This document shows, piece by piece, positions 33,568-41,448 of a stretch of DNA of 41,448 nucleotides (within the stretch, counting starts at the first letter, position 1; each line of letters begins with the position of its first letter). The translations under genes were made by a program, and so were the position numbers. This DNA is from Caulobacteraceae bacterium (GTDB lineage: Bacteria; Pseudomonadota; Alphaproteobacteria; Caulobacterales; Caulobacteraceae). The notes below the pieces were generated by a model, which was not told the DNA's origin, ran no database searches, and saw nothing but the letters and a program-made list of their open reading frames with translations. The stretch covers positions 1 to 41,448 of the forward strand of contig CANGCO010000015.1 in the NCBI GenBank assembly GCA_947452365.1. The letters run 5' to 3'.

Positions 33568-33606
33568 GACTCTTTCACGGGCAGTGTCTCTGGCCGTGGA
33601 AGAGTC
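33568..33606. repeat. Second long stem-loop in the same gap
   Basis: GACTCTTTCACGG and CCGTGGAAGAGTC form a 13-bp stem with one T-G wobble and a 13-nt loop. It lies 23 bp past the terminator hairpin. The remaining 33607-33843 stretch of this 337-bp gap shows nothing I can identify. Confidence 0.5.
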
Positions 33607-33843
33607 TTCATTCCGCCCACAGCCCATCCTTAGGCCATGGTCATTCACCCGTTTAACAGGTGCCCTTAGCGCCGAGCTTGGCTTAAGATAAATGGCGCGC
33701 CACGGAGAATGAAACTACGAACAGCTATAGCTTTGATATTGTTGTTATAAGAAGATCTCCATCGCGGATTTGATACCGAAGCGGTCGCGCCTAATTGCTG
33801 GCAGTCAATGTCGCAAAAACGGCTCAACGCCCGACATCAGTTC

Positions 33844-34650
33844 CTAGTGCGGCTCCTCACCGCCGGACACATTCATCGACTCCGCCGTGATATAGCCTGC
33901 TCCCTCGGAGCATAAAAACGCGACGGCATTGGCCGTGTCCTCGGCCAGACCTGCGCGGCCCATGGGGATGCGGTTGATCATGGCCGCCATATAGGCAGCG
34001 ACGGAATCGTGACCCGTAACCTTGGCAAAATACTCATTCTGCCATGCGCCGAGGCCTGTGGTCACATGGTTGGGGCAGACATTGTTCAGGGTTATGCCAT
34101 GCGCGCCAAGCTCAATCGCGGCTGAGCGAACTAGGCCAACCAGGCCATGTTTGGAGGCAGAATAGGCTTGAGCATGCGGAAATCCAGACTTGGCGGCTTG
34201 ACTGGCAATATTGATAATCCGCCCGCCCTCGCCTTGAGCGATCATGATTTCAGCGGCGATCTTGATGCCAAAAAAAGCGCCGGTCAGATTAACCTCTATG
34301 ACCTTGGCCCAGTCCTGGGGGGAGACTTCCAGCAACGGCTTCATAATATAGCCTATCCCGGCATTATTGACCCAGATATCCAGTCGGCCAAATTCGGAAA
34401 GGCTTGCCTGGCCCAGCGCCTGGACCTGATCATAATCGGTAACGTCACAAGCTTGGGTTGAGACACTATAGCCCTCTTGCCGACATTCCTGAGCCAGAGC
34501 TTCGATTTCATCGGTCAGCGTCACATCCGACAAGATGATCTTGGCACCCTCGCGCGCCAGTCGCCGCGCAATGGCAATCCCGAGCCCCGCCTCACGACCG
34601 GAACCGGTAATGACGGCAACCTTACCCGTAAGCGGGAGCAACTGGCTCAT
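33844..34650 (-). CDS. SDR family NAD(P)-dependent oxidoreductase
   Basis: Classical short-chain dehydrogenase of 268 aa. Cofactor loop TGSGREAGLG at residues 15-24, NNAG at 95-98, and the catalytic set Asn121, Ser150, Tyr163 and Lys167 (YSASK). Asp42 after the second strand (ILSDV) suggests NAD preference. It would oxidise or reduce an alcohol/ketone of the unknown pathway substrate. It is the last gene of the MmgE/PrpD - HapK-like - SDR operon; only 12 bp separate it from the preceding gene. Confidence 0.93.
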   Translation of the reverse strand: MSQLLPLTGKVAVITGSGREAGLGIAIARRLAREGAKIILSDVTLTDEIEALAQECRQEGYSVSTQACDVTDYDQVQALGQASLSEFGRLDIWVNNAGIGYIMKPLLEVSPQDWAKVIEVNLTGAFFGIKIAAEIMIAQGEGGRIINIASQAAKSGFPHAQAYSASKHGLVGLVRSAAIELGAHGITLNNVCPNHVTTGLGAWQNEYFAKVTGHDSVAAYMAAMINRIPMGRAGLAEDTANAVAFLCSEGAGYITAESMNVSGGEEPH

Positions 34651-34662
34651 GGTCTGGCCCCC

Positions 34663-34971
34663 TTAAGCTTCGATAGATTCGGTCACCAAAAAGGTGACAT
34701 CGGCCATGGCTTGAAACTGGGCTGCGATCTTGGTCATGGTCTCGGTCGCCACATCCTTGCCGAACTGTTCTTCATTATTAATGTCAATAATTTCAATATA
34801 TTGATAGGGCGGTCGCGCATCAGACCCCATAATCGCGACCGCGCGCTCAACGCGGAAACCATCGATGGAACCTAGGCTACGCACGGTAGGCAGGTCGGTT
34901 GTCCGGGCCCAGGTTTCATAGTCTTGCGGGGTAATGCCGGGCTTAAGATTGAACAGGGCGATCAAGCGCAT
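34663..34971 (-). CDS. Small ferredoxin-like-fold protein, REDY/HapK-like
   Basis: A 102-aa soluble protein beginning MRLIALFNLKPGITPQDYETW, followed by DLPTVRSLGSIDGFRVERA and YQYIEIIDINNEEQFGKDV. The pattern is that of the HapK/RedY family of dimeric alpha-beta-barrel proteins, named after genes in prodigiosin-type pigment clusters; similar small proteins also occur in aromatic-degradation operons. The assignment is from memory of the family pattern. Its biochemical role is unclear, possibly a cyclase, monooxygenase-like or isomerase helper. It lies 20 bp after the MmgE/PrpD gene and 12 bp before the SDR, so it is almost surely co-transcribed. Confidence 0.7.
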   Translation of the reverse strand: MRLIALFNLKPGITPQDYETWARTTDLPTVRSLGSIDGFRVERAVAIMGSDARPPYQYIEIIDINNEEQFGKDVATETMTKIAAQFQAMADVTFLVTESIEA

Positions 34972-34991
34972 ATCGGTTCTCCTTTGCTAAA

Positions 34992-36368
34992 TCAGGATTG
35001 GGTGTAAAGCGCCGCCTCAAGATCGTCAGACACATTGGTGCTGTCGGTCAGGGTCATAACGGCATCGGTCAGGGCCTGGTGGCGATCAGCCATACCGGCG
35101 AAAACCATGCAGGCGCTCGCCTTGGTAAGGTGCTGGTCATAGGTCAGGGGAAGCGCGGGTGAGCCCAGCTGCGCTAGGATTGAAACTTCAAACCGTGTGC
35201 CATCGCTTAGAACGGCTGTGGCCAGCGCGGGCGTAAAGGCGGCGGGGTCTTGATTATCGTTCACCACAATTTCGATCTTTTGCGCCAGGGACAGGGTCTG
35301 AGGATCACGCAGGCGATCTGGGGTAAAGTCTTCAAGCCCCACTGTCCCATAGCGCAGGACAAGACTGGCAAGATAAGGCAGGCATAGTCTTGCATAGGCG
35401 GGCGTCATGTCCGCTGTGGCCGGGCGCCCGACAAGCCGATGGATCAAGGGCGGGGCACTATAGGTTAGACGTGCTAATCGCTCTGGCGAAACCGCGTGCT
35501 CCGCCATCAGACGTTGGGTTGCGACAATGCCGCCATGCGCCGCACGGCCAGTTGGGAACGGCTTCCAGCTCACCTCAGAGATCCGAGACACGGTGCCTAA
35601 CTGATTTAAAACATGCGCTAAATCAGCAGAGTCTTCAAATAGGCTGAGATAACCAAAGGGCCCATCGATCGCGCCCTTGGGACCGGGAAGCCCTGCCTGC
35701 GCCAAGTCCAGCGCCTGGATCGCTGAGCGCGCGGCGCCTGCAATTTGAACCGGCAAGGTTGGTAGGCCTTCGAGGTGCGCCTGCATGGTACCGCTGGCAA
35801 AGGCGAGGCCATAGCCGAAGGCATTGATGGTTTCATCGCGGCTAGCACCGCGCAACTTGGCCAAGCCCGCGATACAGCCAAATATACCCGCTGTGGCCGG
35901 GCGAAAGAATTTTAGTGCAGACGTCGCGGCCATGCCGAGCGCCACAGAAATATCAACCCCAGCACACATTGCGGTCAAAAATCTGCGGCCATCACAGGGC
36001 GGGCTGCGATCGATTTCCGCCAAGAGCACCGCAACCAAGGTTGCCAGCGGATGCACGACGGCCGGTTCATGAACGCAATCAAATTCCTGCCCGTGAATTT
36101 GATAGGCATTAACAAAGGCGGCGTTTGGCGCCGGAAGTCGCAAACCCGGGCGACCAAGCACTGTGCTGCCCCTGTCAGCGGGCAGGCCCCAAGCCGAGGC
36201 TGCTGCAAACAAGGCATCAGCATAGGGCGCCTTTTTTCCGGCCAGACCGACGGCTAAGCTATCGTGCAAAAAGAGTTGAGCGCGATGCTTCGAAAGCTCA
36301 TCAAGTGAAGCCCACTGTAGCGATTCAACATAATCGGCAAATACGGCGGATGCGGGCTGAAAATCCAA
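34992..36368 (-). CDS. MmgE/PrpD family protein
   Basis: A 458-aa cytoplasmic protein of the MmgE/PrpD family, which includes 2-methylcitrate dehydratase, cis-aconitate decarboxylase and many catabolic-cluster members of unknown function. Typical parts: a helical N-terminal domain with LFLHDSLAVGLAGKKAPYADALF, NAAFVNAYQIHGQEFDCVHEPAVVHPLATL, an invariant family block with His residues, and SWKPFPTGRAAHGGIVATQ in the second domain. It is the first gene of a three-gene operon and is divergent from the flavoprotein gene with 93 bp between. The substrate is likely a carboxylic acid or hydroxy acid, but that is not known. Confidence 0.88.
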   Translation of the reverse strand: MDFQPASAVFADYVESLQWASLDELSKHRAQLFLHDSLAVGLAGKKAPYADALFAAASAWGLPADRGSTVLGRPGLRLPAPNAAFVNAYQIHGQEFDCVHEPAVVHPLATLVAVLLAEIDRSPPCDGRRFLTAMCAGVDISVALGMAATSALKFFRPATAGIFGCIAGLAKLRGASRDETINAFGYGLAFASGTMQAHLEGLPTLPVQIAGAARSAIQALDLAQAGLPGPKGAIDGPFGYLSLFEDSADLAHVLNQLGTVSRISEVSWKPFPTGRAAHGGIVATQRLMAEHAVSPERLARLTYSAPPLIHRLVGRPATADMTPAYARLCLPYLASLVLRYGTVGLEDFTPDRLRDPQTLSLAQKIEIVVNDNQDPAAFTPALATAVLSDGTRFEVSILAQLGSPALPLTYDQHLTKASACMVFAGMADRHQALTDAVMTLTDSTNVSDDLEAALYTQS

Positions 36369-36422
36369 TTTAAAGTCTCGAAAAACTGACTAGGACCTCT
36401 TAGTATCTAGTTGATTTTGCAT

Positions 36423-36434
36423 GGTTTAGAAACC
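36423..36434. promoter_or_regulatory. Candidate operator in divergent promoter region
   Basis: GGTTT-AG-AAACC is an inverted repeat in the 93-bp region between the divergent MmgE/PrpD and flavoprotein genes, 28 bp before the flavoprotein start. Its position fits a regulator acting on one or both promoters; no regulator gene lies in this window. Confidence 0.35.
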
Positions 36435-36461
36435 GTTTAAAGCTATTTCGGAGCGCAATTT

Positions 36462-37859
36462 ATGTCCGTTATTGTTTCAGGCTCCACGACCTTTGAGGTC
36501 GAGGTCGAGGTGCTGATCATTGGTGGCGGGGCTTGTGGCTTGACTGCGGCCCTGGCCGCCAAAGATGCGGGTAGCGAACCCCTGGTGCTAGAGCGCTGGG
36601 CGAGCTGTTCGGGCAGTAGCAGTATGTCGCTCGGGGCCCTGTGTGCTGCGGGCTCATCCGAGCAAAAACTTAACGACATTGACGATGATGCCGAGGTGTT
36701 TTTCGCCGACATTATGCACAGGACCGGCGGCACGGCCGATCCTGTTATTGCCCGCACTGTGGCGGAAAACAGCGGCCCGGCCCTAGACTGGTTGGCCAAC
36801 CGCCATAATGTGGTGTTCGAGCTTGATCTCGGCTGGCGCCCGGCCTTTGGCCATACGCGGCAAAGGCTACATGCTGTGGCCGAACGCACCGGCCAAGACA
36901 TGATGGCGCGTCTTTTGAACGCCTGCGAACACGCCCAGATTGACATCATGACCGAGGCTCAGGTCACGGATCTTTTTGCCACGCCTGAAGGATTGATCAC
37001 GGGCGTGCGGGTCAAGCGGCCAGATGGAAGCCTTGAGGAGATTGGCTGCAAGGCCATGGTGCTGGCCACGTCAGGATTTGGCGGAAATCGCGACATGATC
37101 ACCCGCCACATCCCAGACATGCAGGATGCGCGCTATTTTGGCTGGGAAGCCAATCAGGGCGATGGAATTCGATGGGGCCAGGCGCTTGGCGCGGCCGTTG
37201 CCGATATGGATGCTTATCAGGGGCTTGGTCTTTTGGCAGAGCCTCAAGGCCTCGACGTCAATCCAAAACTGCTGATCGAGGGCGGCTTTCAGATCAATTC
37301 ACAGGGCGTTCGGTTCAGTCATGAACTCGATGATGTATCAGGCCAGGGCGCGCGCGTGATCCGCCAGCCCGGCGGGTTTGGCTGGGTCATTTATGATCAA
37401 AGAATTCATGAGATCGCCACGACCTTTCCGCAATACCAGGCCTTGATGGCGCTCAATGCCGCAAAGACCGCCGCGACCGCAGAGGATTTGGCGAGACTGA
37501 TGGCCATCGAACCGGGCCCGTTTGCGCAAACCTTGGCCGCGGTGCAGGCCTTGCAACAGGGAGGCGGGATTGATGAATTTGGTCGCCGCTTTGAAGCGCC
37601 AAGCTTAAGCGCGCCCTATTTTGCGCTCAAGGTGACCGGCGCCCTGTTTCACACCCAAGGCGGTTTGGAGATTGATGCCACGGCAAGGGTCAAGCGCGGG
37701 GATGGCAGTTTGCTAGCTAATCTGTTTGCCGGCGGCGGCGCGGCGCGGGGGATAAGTGGTAAGGGGCCGTCGGGATATCTGCCGGGCGCTGGCCTATGTT
37801 CGGCTGTAAGCTTGGGCTTTGTTGCGGGCCAATCGGCCGCCAAGCTTGCAAAAGCCTAA
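36462..37859 (+). CDS. FAD-dependent oxidoreductase, fumarate reductase/3-ketosteroid dehydrogenase type
   Basis: A 465-aa flavoprotein of the FAD-binding-2 family (fumarate reductase flavoprotein, 3-ketosteroid-1-dehydrogenase, urocanate reductase). N-terminal dinucleotide fold VEVLIIGGGACGLTAALAAKDAG, a second FAD block MVLATSGFGGN, and the C-terminal LFAGGGAARGISGKGPSGYLPGAGLCSAVSLG that closes over the flavin. It has no signal peptide or haem-binding motifs, so is a soluble cytoplasmic member. It likely adds or removes hydrogen across a C=C bond next to a carbonyl. GGAG lies 8 nt before ATG 36462. It is divergent from the MmgE/PrpD operon and convergent with TonB receptor 3. Confidence 0.88.
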   Translation: MSVIVSGSTTFEVEVEVLIIGGGACGLTAALAAKDAGSEPLVLERWASCSGSSSMSLGALCAAGSSEQKLNDIDDDAEVFFADIMHRTGGTADPVIARTVAENSGPALDWLANRHNVVFELDLGWRPAFGHTRQRLHAVAERTGQDMMARLLNACEHAQIDIMTEAQVTDLFATPEGLITGVRVKRPDGSLEEIGCKAMVLATSGFGGNRDMITRHIPDMQDARYFGWEANQGDGIRWGQALGAAVADMDAYQGLGLLAEPQGLDVNPKLLIEGGFQINSQGVRFSHELDDVSGQGARVIRQPGGFGWVIYDQRIHEIATTFPQYQALMALNAAKTAATAEDLARLMAIEPGPFAQTLAAVQALQQGGGIDEFGRRFEAPSLSAPYFALKVTGALFHTQGGLEIDATARVKRGDGSLLANLFAGGGAARGISGKGPSGYLPGAGLCSAVSLGFVAGQSAAKLAKA

Positions 37860-37864
37860 GGGTT

Positions 37865-37893
37865 GGGGGCCCCGCCTGAACGGCAAGGCCCCC
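37865..37893. terminator. Stem-loop between convergent flavoprotein and TonB receptor 3
   Basis: GGGGGCC / GGCCCCC pairs as a 7-bp stem, with a small inner GCC/GGC stem. It lies 5 bp past the flavoprotein stop and 11 bp before the receptor stop. No T-run is present; probably a shared bidirectional terminator. Confidence 0.5.
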
Positions 37894-37904
37894 TTAGCCC
37901 AGTT

Positions 37905-40223
37905 TTAGAACCGATAATGGACCCGCACGGCCCAGGTGCCGGGCGTGTTGAAATACTTGTAACCAAACAGGTAGGTCGTGCCCCAATCCTCCATGGTGCA
38001 GTTTTTGCACTCGGCGGAAATCGTCCAGGGCTGGTTGTTCGGGGCTAGCACAAGACCCAGATCCAGCACGGTCCGAGACGGTTCGGCACCGGCAGGCAAA
38101 CCGGCCGTGCTGACATTTTGACGATCAAGCCATTGCACCGACGCGGTTGGACTCAAGACAAAGCTGCCCAAATCCCAGTCATAGGTGGCGCTGGTAGACA
38201 GGGTGGTCTTGGGGCTTTGCGAAGGCTCTGCCAGATTGCCGGCAAGATCAACAATGCCTGCGCCGCAAGCGGGCGTTGCGGCACCGGGCGCAGCGCGACA
38301 GGCGGCCTGTTGGGCCTGAACATTGGCGCTGGGGGACTGATATTTGGCATCCATAAGGCCCAGTTGTGCGGATATGGACAAATGCTCAATCGGACGCCAA
38401 TCCAGATCAATTTCAGCACCATAGGCCCTGAAATCCGCCGCATTAGTGGTCACAAAATCTCCGGCGGTCGGAAGGTCCGACAAGAGCTGATAACTTTTGA
38501 CGTCTGAATAGAACAAGGTGCCGTTGAAACGCAGCTTGCGGTCAGCGCTTTCAGAGCGCAGGCCGGTTTCGTACGACCAAACCGTTTCAGGATTGAAGTT
38601 ATTGAAGGTCTTAGCCTTGAAGGTCAGACCATTCCAACCACCACCCTGAAACCCGCGCGTGGCCGAGGCAAATAGCATCAGGTTCGAATCCACCTGATAC
38701 TGAACCGCAGCCCGGGGCGTGAACTCATCCACGGTCAAATCGGTCTCATAACCAGCGGCGCGAATGTCCTCTGTGGTAAACCCTAGACCTGGCGCATTAG
38801 CCGCGGCGGTTAAGGTTTTTTTCTCGTGCGTAAAGCGCCCGCCAAGGGTCACGGTCAATTGGTCATTGACCTTGTAATCGCCCTGGGCATAGACCGCCGC
38901 CGATTTTGTATCATTCTTGGTCAGCTCATCCCCAAGCGGGGCTGGGAAATAGGTAAAACCAATCAGCGGGCCAATATTGGCGGCAGCGCCGAAATTATTG
39001 CGGTTGGTCTCGAACATATAGAAGGCGCCAGCCGTATAGCTGAGCTTGGGTCCAAGCTCGCCATTCCACTTGACCTCTTGTGAGTACTGATAGCTGCGTA
39101 GCGCTTGAGCGAGGGCAAATTGACCAATCGCGCCTTGATCAAATGGAACCAGCGGGCCGAAAGCGGCCAGCGGGAAGTCCACGCCAAGCTTCTGGTCCAG
39201 CCCGCGAAAGCCAGTAATGAGGGTGAGCGTGCCGCTCGAAAGATCTATCTTCAGATTGGAGCTCGCGCCCCAGCTCTTGACCTGAACGCCTTGGCCAAGC
39301 TTGGACTTATCGCCCGTCAAGAGGGTCGAAAGCGCCGACCCAGCCTTGCTATAGCCGGTATAGGCCACCCGGCCGCTACCATCCACGCCGCCAGGTCCTG
39401 GGAAATTCAGCACATTGGCGGAATCACTGTTGGAATAATCTGCCGCCAAATTCCATTCTAGGTTCGAATAGGCCTTGGGGCGGATGCGCAAGGCTTCACG
39501 AAAGCCGTAGCTTTCGATGTCATTGAGGGTTTCCCCATTGGTCAGGTTTTCGACATAGCCATCATTCTTGGTGTAGAAGGCGGCGCTTCGCGCACTCACC
39601 TGATCACTCAGCGGCGTGTCGACTGCACCGCGCGCACTGATCTGTTTAAAGCCACCATAGGACAGGTCCAAATCGCCGCCAAGGCTATCGCCGGGCTTTT
39701 GCAGGGTGACAACAACCGCGCCGCCCGTCGAATTGCGCCCAAACAGCGTGCCTTGTGGCCCGCGCAGGACCTGAACCTGCTCCACACCAAACAGGGCCAG
39801 ATTATTGGCGTTCTGACGACCAATATAGATGTCATCGACATAGGTGCCGACCTGCGGCTCAAAGGTCGGGAAGGACTGGGTCTGGCCAAGGCCCCGAATA
39901 TAATAGACGTTTGCCGAGCCTTGGCCGACATTGTTCGAGGCAATCATATTGGGCACAAGGCGTGCAATATCCAAGGCTGTCGTGATCTGTGCCCTTTGCA
40001 ATGTCGCCTGGGAAAGACTGGTGACGGCCAAGGGAACTTTTTGCAGGTTCTCGCTGCGGCGCTGGGCTGTGACGATCACTTCATCAAGACCGCCCCCAAC
40101 GGCCTTGTCGGAGGCAGATGCTGGCGCTGCGGCGACGACTTGAGCCAGAACGGGTGCGCTAAGCGTCTGGGCCAGCAGGGCCAATCCTATGGCCGTTGCC
40201 GATTTCAAGACTGATTTCACCAT
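37905..40223 (-). CDS. TonB-dependent outer-membrane receptor (3)
   Basis: A 772-aa receptor. Signal peptide (SATAIGLALLAQTLSAPVLA), TonB box region LDEVIVTAQRRSENLQKVPLAVT, plug with VYYIRGLGQT and VQVLRGPQGTLFGRNSTGGA, and a barrel ending WAVRVHYRF with terminal Phe. Near the C-terminus it has SAECKNCT, a short Cys-Lys-Asn-Cys motif frequent in receptors of this class in sphingomonads and Caulobacterales, where they often accompany catabolic gene clusters. The ligand may be the substrate of the adjoining cluster; this is inference. ATG 40223 follows GGGGA; the frame extends to 40250. Divergent from the methyltransferase gene. Confidence 0.93.
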   Translation of the reverse strand: MVKSVLKSATAIGLALLAQTLSAPVLAQVVAAAPASASDKAVGGGLDEVIVTAQRRSENLQKVPLAVTSLSQATLQRAQITTALDIARLVPNMIASNNVGQGSANVYYIRGLGQTQSFPTFEPQVGTYVDDIYIGRQNANNLALFGVEQVQVLRGPQGTLFGRNSTGGAVVVTLQKPGDSLGGDLDLSYGGFKQISARGAVDTPLSDQVSARSAAFYTKNDGYVENLTNGETLNDIESYGFREALRIRPKAYSNLEWNLAADYSNSDSANVLNFPGPGGVDGSGRVAYTGYSKAGSALSTLLTGDKSKLGQGVQVKSWGASSNLKIDLSSGTLTLITGFRGLDQKLGVDFPLAAFGPLVPFDQGAIGQFALAQALRSYQYSQEVKWNGELGPKLSYTAGAFYMFETNRNNFGAAANIGPLIGFTYFPAPLGDELTKNDTKSAAVYAQGDYKVNDQLTVTLGGRFTHEKKTLTAAANAPGLGFTTEDIRAAGYETDLTVDEFTPRAAVQYQVDSNLMLFASATRGFQGGGWNGLTFKAKTFNNFNPETVWSYETGLRSESADRKLRFNGTLFYSDVKSYQLLSDLPTAGDFVTTNAADFRAYGAEIDLDWRPIEHLSISAQLGLMDAKYQSPSANVQAQQAACRAAPGAATPACGAGIVDLAGNLAEPSQSPKTTLSTSATYDWDLGSFVLSPTASVQWLDRQNVSTAGLPAGAEPSRTVLDLGLVLAPNNQPWTISAECKNCTMEDWGTTYLFGYKYFNTPGTWAVRVHYRF

Positions 40224-40311
40224 GAAAAATCCCCTTTTTCGATCAGCCATTGACCAGCCGATTTGATTGCCGGCGCGTGAACAGCGCGGATGAACAAAGA
40301 AACAATTTTCT

Positions 40312-40325
40312 TTTGCTAATGCAAA
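40312..40325. promoter_or_regulatory. Candidate operator between TonB receptor 3 and methyltransferase
   Basis: TTTGC-TAAT-GCAAA is a perfect 5-bp inverted repeat in the AT-rich 167-bp divergent promoter region, 66 bp before the methyltransferase start. A TTGACA-like box lies just after it at about 40332. Weak evidence without comparison. Confidence 0.35.
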
Positions 40326-40390
40326 TGAAATTTGACATCATACGTCAGATCTTGAACCCCGCTCTAAATACATTCGACGGAGAAACGGCC

Positions 40391-41448
40391 ATGCCCTTGG
40401 AGCTTTCGCATAGTCTTAAGGCGGCGCACGGGCGCGATGCCTTGGCGCGTCAGGACTTTGTTTCAAGCCTGCGAGGCTTCATTCTAAACGATATGGCCAA
40501 TGGTATGAGGGCCCGCTTCGACGAGGTTGTCGCCCCCAATTTTGCCAAGGCCCATGCCCGCGCCCCTGAAACCCAGGACGAGGTGCATGACCTGATGAAA
40601 CAGGACGTGTATTTCAAGTTTTATAGCGCGGTGCGCTATAATGCTCAGGAAATGGTCTGGCGGTCTGTCATTCCGGGTGTTGAGAAGGCCTTGTCCGATC
40701 TCGAGCAGACCTATAGCGCCTTGTCGGGCAGTGCTGGAGGCAGCCTCACCCTCGATCCCAATCTGGGCGTGCCAAACAATGTCTCGGCCGTTGACGTGCA
40801 CCTGATGCCGGGCGGCTATGCCGCCAATGAAACCCTCGGCCCAGGCGCTGTTTATGATAATGGGCTGGCGATTTTTTCTGCAGGATTTATGGGCACTAAT
40901 CTGGACGATATTGGCCAGTCCATCGCTCATTATGTGAAGCAGCGCTTCCCGGACTTTAATCCAACCAAGATTTTGGATTGCGGCTGCACGGTCGGCCATA
41001 ATACGGTCGCCTGGGCCCAGACCTATCCAGAGGCGGAAGTGCACGGCATCGACGTCTCGGCGGCTCTGGTGCGGTTTGCCCATGGTCGCGCCGAAGCCTT
41101 GGGCGTACCCTTACATTACCGACAGATGAATGCCACCAAACTGGCCTATGAAGATGCGTCCTTCGATGTCGTCTTCACTTCGATGTTCCTGCACGAATTG
41201 TCGCTGAAAGACATTCGCGCCTTTTTTGCCGAAGCCCAGCGCGTGCTGCGTCCGGGCGGGCTGTTGATCAATATGGAACTGCCGCCAAACCAAGAACTTG
41301 AGCCCTATGACCAGTTTTATCTGGACTGGGATTGTTATTACAACAAAGAGCCCTTCTACCGGACCTTCCGCGATCAAGACCCGCGTGACCTGATTGCTGC
41401 CGGGGGCTTTAGCAAGGACCGCTATTTTCAGTTTGCCGTGCCGCAATA
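40391..41448 (+). CDS. SAM-dependent class I methyltransferase (3' end cut by window)
   Basis: Open reading frame from ATG 40391 (GGAG 8 nt upstream) to the window end, at least 352 aa without a stop. Residues 1-165 are a helical N-terminal region I do not recognise (ALARQDFVSSLRGFILNDMA at the start). From about 190 a Rossmann methyltransferase domain: ILDCGCTVGHNT (Asp196, motif I), VHGIDVSAALVRFA (motif II), SFDVVFTSMFLHELS (motif IV) and AQRVLRPGGLLINMELP. The second glycine of the usual GCGxG is replaced by Thr-Val. The enzyme would methylate a small molecule, perhaps a pathway intermediate. It is divergent from TonB receptor 3. Confidence 0.85.
   Translation, partial: MPLELSHSLKAAHGRDALARQDFVSSLRGFILNDMANGMRARFDEVVAPNFAKAHARAPETQDEVHDLMKQDVYFKFYSAVRYNAQEMVWRSVIPGVEKALSDLEQTYSALSGSAGGSLTLDPNLGVPNNVSAVDVHLMPGGYAANETLGPGAVYDNGLAIFSAGFMGTNLDDIGQSIAHYVKQRFPDFNPTKILDCGCTVGHNTVAWAQTYPEAEVHGIDVSAALVRFAHGRAEALGVPLHYRQMNATKLAYEDASFDVVFTSMFLHELSLKDIRAFFAEAQRVLRPGGLLINMELPPNQELEPYDQFYLDWDCYYNKEPFYRTFRDQDPRDLIAAGGFSKDRYFQFAVPQ

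Noticed and set aside
40484-41083. 199-aa open frame on the minus strand near the window end
   Set aside because: Antisense to the methyltransferase frame, which has clear SAM-binding motifs.
1-41448. CRISPR array, tRNA, rRNA or insertion sequence
   Set aside because: No regularly spaced repeats, cloverleaf sequences, rRNA segments or transposase motifs were seen on either strand.

Overview
The window looks like chromosomal DNA from a GC-rich alphaproteobacterium, most likely from or near Caulobacterales. The best marker is a DivL-type cell-cycle kinase homologue with Tyr in place of the phospho-acceptor His. Three large TonB-dependent receptors, two soluble P450s, an SDHAF4 homologue and an AmpG-type permease also fit. 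No rRNA, tRNA, CRISPR array, transposase or integrase was found. Most intergenic gaps are short, and several convergent genes overlap at their stop codons.

Layout. About 0.06-13.5 kb is mostly housekeeping: glutathione synthetase (gshB), a YifB/ComM AAA+ ATPase, an AmpG-like muropeptide permease convergent with glutamate racemase (murI), an unrecognised protein, a cytochrome P450, divL, a MarC membrane protein, pyrF, an SDH assembly factor, htpX and rsmB. About 13.5-16.1 kb is an AT-richer island: a short protein with a phage MuF/gp7-type head-protein motif and an unrecognised C-terminal domain, followed by three tandem, diverged paralogues with one N-terminal membrane anchor each. This reads as a polymorphic toxin with an array of immunity proteins and is the most interesting part of the window. 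About 16.2-24.0 kb holds an orphan modA, a flavin reductase-like protein, a TonB receptor, a second P450, a small membrane protein, a nitroreductase and an exported SOUL haem-binding-like protein. About 24.0-28.3 kb is a three-gene chaperone-usher pilus operon (pilin, chaperone, usher). About 28.7-33.5 kb has an exported amidase and a second TonB receptor.

About 33.8-41.4 kb looks like a catabolic or biosynthetic cluster for an unknown organic compound. A MmgE/PrpD protein, a small HapK-like protein and a short-chain dehydrogenase form one operon. A fumarate-reductase-type flavoprotein is divergent from it. A third TonB receptor and a SAM methyltransferase, cut by the window end, form a second divergent pair. 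Short inverted repeats lie in both divergent promoter regions and may be operators of a shared regulator.

All calls come from reading the sequence and from remembered family motifs. No database search was run. Start codons were chosen from ribosome-binding sites, signal peptides and comparison of paralogues, and uncertain ones are marked.
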